From the NCBI GenBank assembly GCA_030789695.1, contig CM061142.1:279861043-279925042 (forward strand): DNA of 64,000 nt, given 5' to 3'. The translations under genes and the position numbers were made by a program. The DNA comes from Scilla litardierei (taxonomy: Eukaryota; Streptophyta; Magnoliopsida; Asparagales; Asparagaceae). The stretch's first letter is position 1, and the number at the start of each line of letters is the position of its first letter. Below, in pieces: positions 11,845 through 22,399 of this stretch. The notes below the pieces were generated by a model that made no database searches, was not told the origin of the DNA, and was given only the letters and a program-made list of their open reading frames with translations.

Positions 11845-13862
11845 ATGTCAGACCCCATACCAATCACCCGAAACCCTGACCACGACAAGGATCCCATGGA
11901 TTAAGAACCACTCTCTCAACCAATGACTCCTGCGACTGACCCTCTCCATGGGGTAGATGTCGAGGCAGTCCAGGCCTCGGCCCGAACGATACAACAGAGC
12001 TTCGAGGCCTTCACTAAGGCGATGGTGGGCTTCGCAACAATAGGGACGGAAGCACCTCCCGGCCCCTCTGAGCCCCCGAACGTGAGACGAAATCTTCACC
12101 CTCAGTTCGAGGAGGATGGGGGAGACCAGGGGCTCGCCAAGGAGATTGCGGCCCAACGGAAGCTCTTGGAGGAAGAAATGGAGATCGCGCGGCTGCGGAG
12201 GTGTCGGGAGGAGACGGCTGCCGCCCAAATGCATTTGGGTGAAGCGGCCGAGGCCGCCCGGCAGGCCCTCCTGGACGACGAGCCCACCCGACGCCAACTT
12301 TGCTTCATTATCAAGGAACACGAAATGCTTCGGAGGGAGAACGAAGAGAACCAGGGATTCCCGGAGGTGTCGGCGACGGGCCAGCGACACATGGACGAGC
12401 GCGGCCCGCCGCTCGCCAAGTTTCCACCTCGAGGGCAAAGTTCGACCCGTTGGCATCTCTCCCCCGATCGTATGGACGAAGAAGCCGTTCGTCGACAACT
12501 CTGCTTCCTCGCCACCGAACGCGAAAGGCTCCTGAGGAAGAATCAGGAGCGGAGAGAGATTTTGGAGGAGACGGCGGGGGCGGTGGTACTGGCATGACCG
12601 TAGCCCGCCGCCTGTCGAAAATCTTTACCCGCGGAAGGAGTCCCGCCAGACGACCATTTCATTATTCCCCGGGGCACGACGACCGTCGGTAGCCGAGGCA
12701 CGACCGGAGCCAAACCCCGGAATGGCGGAGAGGGCACGCGCCAGAGCGCCCCGCCTACCCTGAGGAGGCCACGCCGTTGGCGCGGTGGATCACGTCCGCC
12801 CCGAGACCCGTAAGATTCAAGGCCCCCACCTGGCCACCTACAACGGAAGAGGCGACCCCTCTCGCACGTGCAACAATACCGGGGGGCAATGGAGGCACAT
12901 GATGTGGATGACGCGTTCCTATGCCGGCTTTTCTCGCAAAGTCTGAGGGACACGGCGTTGGATTGGTACTTCGGCCTACCCGCGAGATCCATTGGAAGCT
13001 TTGGCAAACTGTCCCACAAGTTCTGCCAGGAGTTCCGGGCCGGGCGTACAAAGAAGAAGCCCGTGGACTACCTCAGCATGATAGTCTAAGGGGAAGGAGA
13101 GACGACTGGGAAATACCTGCGCCACTTCCAGGATGAGAGACGGGTGGTAGTGACCTGCGGTGATGAGGTGCTCATGCTAGCCTTCAAGACGGGGCTGCGG
13201 ACTCGGAGCCTCCACAAATCCCTGCTCCGAGATCCACCGGCCGACTATGAGGCGCTAGTTGCTATGGCAGAGAGGCATGCGCTGGCCGAGGAGACTCTCG
13301 GCACGAAGAAACTGTTCCCCCGGTGAGGCTACCCCTAGGCGAGCCTCGATCGCATCCACGACCAAGGTAAGAAGACGTGTCTCGGGAGCGCGACCAGCCG
13401 GCCCAACCGAGGCGAGACCCGACGGGGCGTCGCCCGCAAGATCGTCCGGGCCCGGCCCGAGAGTTCGCCCCGGCCAGGGAGCCCGCCCGAGCCATCCCGA
13501 GGCTGGAGGAACCCCTGCGGGCCCATTACACACAGCTCAACGCACCCATGTTAGAGGTGTTGGCCACTGCGACAAGGGCCGGACTGCTGTCGGAGCCGCC
13601 CCGGGAGATGAGATCGGACCCATCAAAGCGAGATCTCCAGAAATACTGTCGGTATCACCGGGACCACGGTCATGATACCGACAACTACTACACCCTCAAG
13701 AGGGAGCTCGAGCGATTAATTCAGGCAGGTCACCTGGGAGGCTTCGTGGAGAACAGGAAGTTGATCCAAGAGGAAAGGACCCCACGAGAAGCGCGGAGGC
13801 CAGATCTACTGACTGACAATGGACGGCAGGAGCTGCGCCCCCCAGGGCGATCATGCGAATAG
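11845..13862 (+). pseudogene. Gypsy gag, disrupted
   Basis: This was the structural polyprotein. The likely original ATG is at 11845; an in-frame TAA at 11902 cuts it, and the frame reopens at 11923-12597 with a charged, coiled-coil-like segment. The Retrotrans_gag core is in another frame at about 12830-13089 (LCRLFSQSLRDTALDWYFGL). It continues at 13144-13326 and again at 13377-13862 after further breaks. The C-terminal part has KYCRYHRDHGHDTDNYYTLK followed by RELERLIQAGHL, which is the diagnostic Tat-lineage gag motif. At least three frame or stop lesions are present. Confidence 0.85.
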
Positions 13863-13869
13863 ACGTGAT

Positions 13870-14383
13870 AAGTGGGAGGTTGTCATCTGGTGTGGTGGGG
13901 CATCGTCCTTGAGCAAGAAGGCATATGCCCGACAGGTGATGGCGGCGGGCATTGGCAGCGAGGCGAAGCGGAGAAGAGTGTCTCGACCCCCCATCACCTT
14001 TACTGATGAGGACCTCGAGGGAGTCGAGCTTCCGCATGACGATGCCATCGTCATCGAGGCTCAGGTCGGGATGGCCATCATCAGCCGGCTCCTGATCGAT
14101 ACTGGGAGCTCATGCGACATCCTGTTTATGTCGAAAATTGAGAAGATGGGGTTGAGGTAGGCGGATCTGAGGCCCTGCACGGGACCCATCGTCGGCTTCA
14201 CCGGCCACGCGGTCCCCATGGTGGGGGTGATCACCCTACCAGTGTCGCTTGGGGAGGAACCAAGGGTCGTCACCCACCTGACGCAATTTGTTGTCGTCGA
14301 CCTTGCGTCGGCATACAACGGGATCATTGGGCGGCCGTACATGACGACCATTGAGGCGCTCCCAGCCTGCTTCACTAGATGGT
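13870..14383 (+). pseudogene. Gypsy aspartic protease domain, disrupted
   Basis: The polyprotein protease. KKAYARQV and FTDEDLEGVELPHDDA precede the active-site segment LLIDTGSSCDILF (about 14089-14127), with the DTG triad intact. TAG at 14158 interrupts the domain. The same frame goes on with VTHLTQFVVVD and the Tat-typical SAYNGIIGRPYM, up to about 14380. Confidence 0.8.
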
Positions 14384-15565
14384 GAAATTCCAAACTTTGC
14401 GAGGGGTGGGGCAGGTGCGGGGGAACCAAAAGGTGTCCCGTAGCTGCTACGTAGGGTCGACCAAGCACAAAAGCCCAGAACAGGCCCTGTCGGTCGACCT
14501 TCTCGATGAAAGGGAAGACTTTTGCGACCAACGGCCGACTCCTGTCGAAGAGGTCGAGGAGGTGCCTGTGGCCACGGAGGAAGGCAAGACTGTATCCATC
14601 GGAACGAAACTCCTGGCCTCTCTGAGGGTGGCCCTCATCAGCCTGCTCCGAGAGAGCGTGGACATATTCGCATGGTCGCTCGCGGACAAGCCAGGGATCG
14701 ACCCGACGATAATCTCCCACAGGTTGAATGCGTACCAAGGGTCTCGACCGGTCCGGCAGAAGAAGAGGAGCGCCGGGGGCGAGAAGAAAAGGGCAGCCGA
14801 GGAAGAAGTGGAGCGACTTGTCCAGGCCAAGTTTATCAGGCCGGTGGACTATCCGGATTGGCTCGCCAATGTCGTCTTGGTAAAGAAGGCCAGCGGGAAG
14901 TGGCGCATGTGCGTCGACTTCACAGACCTCAACAAGGTGTGTCTGAAGGACAGCTTCACCTCCCTCGGATCGACCACTTGGTCGATCAGGCGTCCGGGTA
15001 CGAATTGTTAAGCTTCATGGATGCCTTCTCGGGCTACAACCAGATCCCGATGGCAAGGGATGACGAAGAGAAAACGTCCTTCATCACCGATAGGGGCACC
15101 TTCTGTTACACGAAGATGCCCTTCGGGCTGAAGAACGTCGGGGCAACTTACCAGTGGATGGTGGACATGATATTCAGCTCGCAGGTCGGGCAAAACCTGG
15201 AAGTATACATCGACGACATGCTGGTGAAGAGTAAGAGAGCCCTGGACCACCTTGTCGACTTGAGGGAGACGTTCTGAAGGGTTCGCCAATACGGTCTGAG
15301 TCTGAACCCGGCGAAGTGTGTCTTCGACGTGCAGTCAGGGAAGTTCTTAGGCTTCATGATAACGAATCGAGGGATTAAGGCGAACCCCGATAAGGTGACG
15401 GCCCTCATCAATATGGCGGAACCACAGACGATCCGGGACCTGCAACGCCTGAATGGCCGGATCGCGGATTTAGGGCGATTCTTGTCGAAATCCGCGGAAA
15501 GGTCGCTTCCTTCTTCAAGGTCATGTGCACGGCCTTCGGAGAAGCCAAGGACAAAAGGAAAGTGA
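14379..15565 (+). pseudogene. Gypsy reverse transcriptase, disrupted
   Basis: Copies element RNA into DNA. The N-terminal half is in one frame (FIRPVDYPDWLANVVLVKK, WRMCVDFTDLNKVC, to 15011). After a frameshift near 14960 the catalytic half follows in another frame (FMDAFSGYNQI; CYTKMPFGLKN; YIDDMLVKS at about 15208-15234), ending at TGA 15275. A third segment (15329-15565: FLGFMITNRGI, LQRLNGRIADLGRF) is the connection to RNase H. The two catalytic aspartates of YIDD are kept. Confidence 0.87.
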
Positions 15566-16890
15566 TCCCATGGGACGACAACTGCATTCGAGCATTCGCG
15601 GAGCTGAGGGCCTACCTGCAGAGCCCGTCGCTCCTCGCCAAGCTGGAGGAAGGAGAACTGCTGGGACTATACCTAGCGACCAATGAGGAAGCCGTCAGCT
15701 CCGTCCTAATCAAAGAGGAAGGGGGAGTGCAGCGGCCTATATACTATGCAAGCCGGATTCTCCGAGAGGTGGAGACTCGCTACAGTCGCATCGAAAAAGC
15801 CACCTACTGCTTGGTAACCACGACGAGGAAGCTCCGACCATACTTCCAGGCCCATCCCCTCGTCGTCCACACCAACCTGCCCCTCGAGAAGAACCTGAAG
15901 AGGTTGGAGCGATCGGGCAGGATGCTCAATTGGAGCGTTGAGCTCAGCGAGTTCGACATAACATACAAGGCCCAGACGGCAATCAAAGGCCAGGCGTTGG
16001 CGGACTTCGTGGTGGAATGCACCACCGAGGACCCGCCGGGGAACCAATCGGATGCACCATCAGCAAATGCATCTCCGCAAGCGATGGGGGTGGCTGGACC
16101 CTCAGAGCCCCCCAGGGAGACGTGGGTGAACTATGAACCATTCACGTTGATGGCTCGACGACAGGATCCGGAACGGGGGCAGGAATTGTCATCCAAACAC
16201 CCCGACGGATGCCTGCTGGAGTACGCCCTGCACTTCAACTTCCCGGCCACCACCAACGTTGCGGAGTATGAGGCCGCGGTCAACGTGCTAAAGCTTTGTA
16301 GGGCGGTGGGGACGATGAATGTGCTGCTGCTTAGTGACTCACGGCTCGTCGTCCAACAGATCCAAGGGAGCTTCAAGGCCCGAGAAGAGACGATGAAGCG
16401 CTACCTTCTGCGCATCCAGGCCGAGCTCCAGAAGTTCAAAAGTGCTGAGGTCCGGCACTTACTCCGTTCCAACAACCTCCGGGCAGACTCCCTGTCCAAG
16501 CTGGCCTCCTCCTCCGCGGCCGAGATCGGAAAGGCCATCTATGTCGAAAGCCTGTTGGCACCCTCCATTGGCAAAGAAGAGCTAATGTGTGTCGACTCGA
16601 CGACGAAGTGGATGACCCCGATAGTGAAATACCTGGAGACAGGGGCCCTACCTGAGGAGCGATTGCAGGCCAAGAAGGTAGAGAGACAGGCCCTGTCATT
16701 CGTACTACTCGACGGGGTATTATACCGTCGGTGCCGTGCCAAATTTGACGTCCTGCCGTTTCTGAAGTGTTTGGGGCCAGAGCAAGCTGAGCAGGTCATC
16801 CGCGAAGTGCACGAAGGCTTCTATGGGAACCGCCACGGCGGTCGCACTATCACCCACAAAATAATGTGCCAGGTGTGTTATTGGCCGACT
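15523..16890 (+). pseudogene. Gypsy RNase H, second RNase H and start of integrase, cut by the Copia insertion
   Basis: An open frame of about 455 codons. It begins with the RT-associated RNase H (GLYLATNEEAVSSVLI, IYYASRIL, EFDITYKAQTAIKGQALADF). A second RNase H domain follows (NVAEYEAAV, LLLSDSRLVVQQIQG, LRADSLSKLAS), a known hallmark of Tat elements. In 16143-16202 the frame passes through a different reading of the conserved start: the HVDGS motif is present only in the +2 frame, so two compensating indels are likely. The integrase HHCC region begins (HEGFYGNRHGGRTITHK, CYWPT) and is cut at 16890 by the Copia element. Confidence 0.87.
16886..16890. other. Target-site duplication (left) of the nested Copia element
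   Basis: CGACT before the Copia LTR; the same bases are at 29730-29734. The gypsy integrase frame continues across the two flanks if one copy is discounted, which confirms the boundaries. Confidence 0.93.
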
Positions 16891-17608
16891 TGTAATGCCC
16901 TACAAGCTACTCCAGTAATAGTACTTTAAAAATAACGAGGAGGATAATTCCTAATTATAGTGCAAACAACTACCAAATCAATTTGCGGAAGCTTAAATTG
17001 AAGACAACAACAAAATTAACAATGCTAACAAGAGATATTACTGGGTTCGGATCCACCCAAGTCTCCCCGACTTGTTCCCGGTGATCCTACGTCCCAACCA
17101 CCCGGATCCCCTCCGGATACTTGAGTTAGAAACCCTAACTCAAGATTTCAACTATGAAATACTTGTGAAAAACCTCCACAAGTCAAATCATACAAAATGT
17201 AATTTGTGACTCCCACAACCCGGGATCACAACCACACTCTCACAACCGAGAGTGAAACTTACAATTCAAATATGAAATGAAATAAGAAAACTTCTTACCG
17301 ACAAAATACATATGCCTTGAGTAATGCTTACGAATTAGGGCAAGGATGATTTTGAGGAAGAAGAAGTGGCACCAAACCCTAGCTCCAAGATGTAGATCAG
17401 CGATGGAGAGCTATGGGGATGTTGGTGACCTAGAATCAAGCACTTGGCTTGGAAGGCTTCACACTCAATGAATCTCTCTTTGGAAGTAAGAGCGAGGAGA
17501 GATTATTGAATGGAATAAATGAGCTTTGAATGAGCTTGGAATGATTTCTCTTGATCTCTAAACTTGCAATAATATCAGCCTTGACTGCAATGAATGCATC
17601 CCAACAAC

Positions 17609-17618
17609 TATTTATAGG
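17609..17618 (-). promoter_or_regulatory. TATA box in the Sirevirus-type LTR (3' copy)
   Basis: CTATAAATAG on the minus strand. A GA microsatellite and then the palindrome array (17689-18352) lie immediately upstream in the direction of transcription. The same layout occurs in the 5' LTR with the TATA at 28589-28598. Confidence 0.7.
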
Positions 17619-17688
17619 ATAGAGGAGAGAGAGAGAGAGAGAGAGAAAAACGTTTCAATTAAAGCTCCAACGGCTCTTTTCTGAACCC

Positions 17689-18352
17689 AACTAGTCGGTC
17701 AAAGAACAACCACCGACCGACTAGTTCATCAACTAGTCGGTCGGTCAATTAACGTATACCGACTAATGAGTGAACAGAGAAAAGATCAAAGCACAGACAT
17801 AAGGAACTAGTCGGTCTAAGAAGAGTCACTGACCGACTAGTTTCACAACTAGTCGGTCGGTTACACAACTGAGACCGACTAACAGATAAAGCTGAAGTCT
17901 GAGCATAAATAGACTTAGTCGGTCCAAGAACAAATGTTGACCGACTAATTCACCAACTAGTCGGTTGCCAAATGAGCATAGACCGACTAACGATAAACAG
18001 TAAGTTAGGTGAAAAATTGGCATGTACAGTAAAGTAAACTAGTCGGTCCAAGAAGGAAAGTTGACCGACTAGTTCATCAACTAGTCGGTCAATCAATGAA
18101 CACAGACCGACTAATGATAAACAGTAGCTCAGGCTCAAATGTGCATGTACAGGGAAAGCTCAACTAGTCGGTCACAGAAGCATCACTGACCGACTAGTTC
18201 ACAAACTAATCGGTCGGTGAGTCAACTTAGACCGACTAACTGTAAACAGTAAAGAGCTTAAAATTAACTGACAGAAACTAGTCGGTCCAAGAAGCTTTGC
18301 TGACCGACTAGATCACCATCTAGTCGGTCAGTTCTTCTTCTTGAACCAACTA
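17689..18352. repeat. Array of interrupted palindromes in U3 (3' LTR)
   Basis: About six units of about 115 bp. Each has ACTAGTCGGTC, its reverse complement GACCGACTAGT, then ACTAGTCGGTCGGT and ACCGACTA, separated by 10-16 bp of variable sequence, so that each unit can form two stem-loops. The array ends about 70 bp upstream of the TATA box. Palindromic arrays in the U3 of maize Sireviruses are established; the motif here is its own. Confidence 0.93.
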
Positions 18353-18756
18353 ACATGCACAAGAAGTCGCGAATCGAAGCGCGAAGCTTCGAGAAGGATT
18401 GTATGGACTTCTACTAAGATCCTAGAGCTAAGATATGAGCGTTATGAAGATTTAAACCGTAAGACCTACTCAAGGCTTAACATTCTACGACAGAAGCTTA
18501 AAGACTATAAATAAAACTTGACGATACCGTCTTCAATAGCTTCAATCGAATCTTCATGACTTCTAAAATGGTCCATAAGCTTCAACGAAGCTTTAGGCAT
18601 ACGATCACGTGCTTTGAGAAGTCTTGAGACGTCGTAATTGATATTCATATGAATTTGGTGACGATCTCCATAACTGCGCTCACAAAGTGTTAGTTCACGT
18701 TATATTTATGTTTATTCATCATCCAAAACCAACTCCGGGGAGTCCAATATCCAACA

Positions 18757-18770
18757 TTCTCCCCCTTTTT
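18757..18770 (-). other. Polypurine tract of the Sirevirus-type element
   Basis: AAAAAGGGGGAGAA on the minus strand, directly next to the 3' LTR start. Further purine boxes on the same strand lie at about 18830, 18990 and 19073. Repeated PPTs are a known Sirevirus trait. Confidence 0.85.
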
Positions 18771-19712
18771 GGTGATGACAAACCAACATAAATAATAATC
18801 AAAAATAATAATTCAAATGAAATTTACTTACTCCCCCTGCATTGATGAAACGTTAATTCCAAATTAAACTATAAAAATACGCATCAAGCAGACGAGTAAA
18901 GTATATAAAATGAGAATCGATTATTGAAATATTGAATACCAAATGTAGGTTATTGAAATATCGGATTTGAAAATCCATTTATATATCTTAACTCCCCCTG
19001 AATCTAACACATCAAGTTAGATTCTTGGAAAAATGCTTTAAATTTTCATTTAGCACATCGTTATTATTATATCTCTCCCCCTTTGGCATAAGCAAAAAGA
19101 GCGGGAGGATAACAACGACAACAACAATGGCCTCAAAATAAAAAAATATGACGACGGTTCAAGTGACACCAAAAGAGTACGAATAAAATCAAGGCGTGTC
19201 AATGAAACCATAGTCGAAAATCGTAATAAGAAATCATCAAAAAAACTCAAATCATTTTTACGGATTGAGTTATGAAATATACTCTCCAATATCAACATTC
19301 TTGGTTAATTTAGTGCATGGAAAACAATTCTATGTTTCCATAGAAGAAATTTCTATTAAACCAAGTTAATATCGTCGAGCGACGAAATCAAACATCAGAG
19401 ACATAAAAAATTATAAACTGTGCACAATAGAATGAAATGTCAACTGCGATGTATATATATATAAAATATGAACCAGAGTACATCAAAAATAAACATCACT
19501 GACATACAAAACATCGATCCACAGATTGGTGCACAAAATACATCATCATATCACAGATATCGGAGTGTCAAATAAAACATACAACATCATCAAAATACAT
19601 CAAAATACATCATCAAAAGTATCAAAATACATCAAAATGGTCCAAAACCCCACTCTATCCTAACCAAACTCTCTCACACTAGATGTATCATCTAAGGAGC
19701 ATCGGAGAGTCC
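18771..19712 (-). other. Non-coding spacer between additional ORF and 3' LTR
   Basis: About 0.94 kb, AT-rich, with no coding signature. It contains extra PPT-like boxes: AGGGGGAGT near 18830, CAGGGGGAGTT near 18990 and CCAAAGGGGGAGAG near 19073 (minus strand). Confidence 0.7.
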
Positions 19713-21395
19713 TCAAAGAAGCTCAAGAGGAACCGGCAGGATCTGCAGCAGCAGCAGGCTCTGCAGTAGAAGTGGTGGAAACAGATCAGCAGGAACATCT
19801 GGAATGTCAGCAGGAGCGACGGCAGAAGTGGCAATCTCTGGAGCAGCAACAGTAGTGGCCTCGATAGCACCAGTCGAAGTATCCACCACAGGAGCGGTGG
19901 CAACAGGTGTGCTCTCGGGGGCACCAGCAGACGAAGCAGCAACAGCAGCACCAGAAGAGGTAACACCAGTAGCAGATATACCAGAAGGGCCCTCGGGGGC
20001 ACGAGTGGAAGCACGGCAAAGCTCCTCAATGTCCTCCTTGGCCAACTCATCCATCTCCTCATCCTCGGAAACAGGAGGAGGAAGCTGAATACCCATCTGA
20101 CTAGCCATACGGCAAACTACCTCCTCGGTACGAGCCAAACGAGACTCGTGACGACGAATTAACCGAACGACATCATCAAGGGTGGCAGAGAGAGCAGCTG
20201 AGGCAGGGGCAGAGGCAGACGCAGAAGGTGTCGTCCTCTGAACGTGACGGAGCGCCGCAAGAGATTTCTTGACGGCCGTCGCGTTCAGGGGAGGACCAAG
20301 AGGACGCTCATCGTCACGAGGCAACGGGACACGGAAGTGACGGAAAACAAGGGTCAACAAGCACGGAAATGGGATATGAGCTGATTTAGAGGACTTCCGA
20401 ATACACTCGAAAGAGTCAATCTTATCGAGTATAATGCAAGCCCAGTTAATCGAGCTCCCCATGAAGATAGCATAGATCAGCTTCAGAAAAGGCTGGGACG
20501 GAAGAGACGAGGAGCCGTACTTGGGAAGCAAGCACGACTTCAGAATCAGATTGAGGACCCATGCATTTGGCTTAAAAGATTTGGAAGGCACGCCAATCAT
20601 GGCGGGAGGAATCTGATGGAAAATCTCAGAGAGGATGGTCTGATCTAAGGAAGAAATATCATCAACAGAAATGTCAGAAGGGAGGAGGCCAGACGAAGAG
20701 ATACCCAAAATCTCTCCTAAGATTTCTGCTGTGGGGACTATAGGAGTCCCCAAAACAGTCGTCTCAACAGAGTGGGTCTCATCGTACTGACCCCGGATCC
20801 TATTGGCATAAAATAGCTTGACTAATCGAGGGTAGGGGTGAGGATTCGCCTTCGGGTCATATCGAAGGTAATCGAGAAGACCCGACGACGAAAGAAGATC
20901 AGCTAGCCCTATGAAGTCACTGAACTGGACGAAATGCTCCAGAAGCAGCGGGCAATGTTCGATACGGTTGTAAGCCGCGAGACACAACGGGTTGTCGCGA
21001 CACAACGAGATATCTACACCGCCCACCGGCATCGGACCCTTTCCCTTAGGCTTACGGGTAGACGTACGAGGTCGGGAGCTAGACTCAGGATGGGTAGGAG
21101 GAGTGGGTTCCCTAGGAGTCTCAGTCTCGGGGATATACTCGGTGTCGGAATCCGAAGCACCGGGAGGAGTGGGAGCACGAAAGACAACAGGCTTGGGCTT
21201 GGTCTGAGGTCGGGCTCGGGGTTTCGCAGTCGCCGTCCTCTTACGCTTTAGAGGAGGCGAAGACGAAGAGGGTTGGGTGGTTTTGGCACGGCGTTTTGGA
21301 GGGGTTCTCGAAGGTTGAACGGGATCCGTAGGGTTTGGTTCTACGGTCAACGGCGAGGGGCTAGAGGGAGTGATCGGTATACGTGTACGAGCCAT
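19713..21395 (-). CDS. Additional sense ORF (aORF / env-like position) of the Sirevirus-type element
   Basis: About 560 codons, open from the ATG at 21395. The first about 130 residues are rich in proline, serine, arginine and lysine. A globular domain at about 140-380 includes FYANRIRGQYDETH and GTPIVPTAEILGEILGI, resembling the 'putative plant transposon protein' domain seen in many plant LTR elements. A charged segment (RRHESRLARTEEVV) and an Ala/Ser/Thr/Val-rich tail follow. The last about 25 codons (LLLQSLLLLQ) look out of frame; another frame would end in a more ordinary Ala/Pro-rich tail, suggesting a late frameshift. In Sireviruses an ORF at this position is called env-like; I see no clear signal peptide or membrane anchor here. 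Function unknown. Confidence 0.75.
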   Translation of the reverse strand: MARTRIPITPSSPSPLTVEPNPTDPVQPSRTPPKRRAKTTQPSSSSPPLKRKRTATAKPRARPQTKPKPVVFRAPTPPGASDSDTEYIPETETPREPTPPTHPESSSRPRTSTRKPKGKGPMPVGGVDISLCRDNPLCLAAYNRIEHCPLLLEHFVQFSDFIGLADLLSSSGLLDYLRYDPKANPHPYPRLVKLFYANRIRGQYDETHSVETTVLGTPIVPTAEILGEILGISSSGLLPSDISVDDISSLDQTILSEIFHQIPPAMIGVPSKSFKPNAWVLNLILKSCLLPKYGSSSLPSQPFLKLIYAIFMGSSINWACIILDKIDSFECIRKSSKSAHIPFPCLLTLVFRHFRVPLPRDDERPLGPPLNATAVKKSLAALRHVQRTTPSASASAPASAALSATLDDVVRLIRRHESRLARTEEVVCRMASQMGIQLPPPVSEDEEMDELAKEDIEELCRASTRAPEGPSGISATGVTSSGAAVAASSAGAPESTPVATAPVVDTSTGAIEATTVAAPEIATSAVAPADIPDVPADLFPPLLLQSLLLLQILPVPLELL

Positions 21396-22399
21396 AATAT
21401 CGGCACGACACGACGCAAGAGAGATCAAAGTGAAGAAACCCTAGCACAACCCTAGGAAATCCGAAACCCTAGAAGGAGAATTGAAATGAAAAACTAACCC
21501 TAGAATTGAAAACCGAACCCTAGATAGGAGAGGGAGAGGGGGGGGTTACCCTAGGTGGAAGGTCGACGGCGGTCGACGGCGATCGGCGGCGGAGATGATC
21601 GGAAAACAGCCGGAAGACGAAGGGTCACGAGGGAGGAACGGGGTTTTTCGAGCTGGAGATAAAAAAGAAACCGACTAAATGAGGGATAAGTCGGATAGAA
21701 GCGATTTAAGTCGGTCGAAAGATCTAAAGACCAAACAGTCCCTGGCACAACTAGTCGGTCACAGTTCAAGCACTGACCGACTAGATCACGATCTAGTCGG
21801 TCGGTCAATGAGCTTGAACCGACTAGTTGTAAACAGTGGCTGAACCCAAGTTAACTGACAAGAATTAGTCGGTCTGTGTTCATTTACTGACCGACTAGAT
21901 CTCAATCTAGTCGATCGGTCACTGAACATGAACCGACTAAAGAGTTAAGCTGGAGACAAAACTCAAAAAATAGCTTGAGTTAGTTGGTCTGAGTTCTTTT
22001 ACTAACCGACTAGAAACGAATCTAGTCGGTTGGTGATCGAACTGAAACCGACTAAAGGAGTTCAAAAGTTGAGAGATAGAGCTAGTCGGTCTGAGTTCAT
22101 TAGCTGACCGACTAGATGTGAATCTAGTCGGTTGGTTGATGAACTGAGACCGACTAGATGAGTCTAAAAATTGATAATTAAGTTCTCTCCTTAAACCACT
22201 TGGACGATACATCACAATCCTCTCAAAAATCATCTAAACTACCCCATTAAACATCGAAATCTCAAATACGACATTCAAACATGAATTCGAGCAAAAATTC
22301 AAAATATCACATAAAATCCCGAAAAATCCAATAAGTCTAGCATGAATGAAATATTGCGAAATATAATAGCATGCAAGATTATTGAATGAAACATGAATC
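21396..22399 (-). other. Spacer between pol and additional ORF, with internal palindrome array
   Basis: About 1 kb without coding signature. The part near pol holds the internal palindrome array (21749-22158). The roughly 350 bp next to the aORF start contain several CTAGGGTT (telo-box-like) motifs on the coding strand, as in plant 5' UTRs and promoters. Confidence 0.7.
21749..22158. repeat. Internal array of interrupted palindromes upstream of the additional ORF
   Basis: Four units of about 105-115 bp with the same TAGTCGGT/ACCGACTA pattern as the LTR arrays. Each unit again has four arms, with more diverged spacers and some mutated arms (for example AGTTGGTC near 21983). It lies about 350 bp upstream of the aORF ATG in the direction of transcription. 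Confidence 0.9.

Larger units (their letters stand above)
16891..18756 (-). repeat. 3' LTR of the Sirevirus-type element
   Basis: On the plus strand it runs TGTAATGCCC… to …CCAACA; on the coding strand it begins TGTTGG. It matches 27847-29729 closely, but lacks the G-rich stretch near its outer end that the other copy has at 27882-27894. Confidence 0.95.

Noticed and set aside
13870..16890. Endogenous plant pararetrovirus (caulimovirid) instead of a retrotransposon
   Set aside because: LTRs, a TSD, a PBS next to the LTR, an integrase domain and the second RNase H show a Ty3/gypsy element. No movement or coat protein motifs were seen.
17689..18352. CRISPR-like regular repeats
   Set aside because: The units contain paired inverted arms with variable spacing inside a plant LTR. 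There are no uniform spacers and no cas genes.
19713..21395. The extra ORF as a captured host gene
   Set aside because: Its domain resembles plant transposon-associated proteins, and it has the usual position and orientation of Sirevirus additional ORFs.
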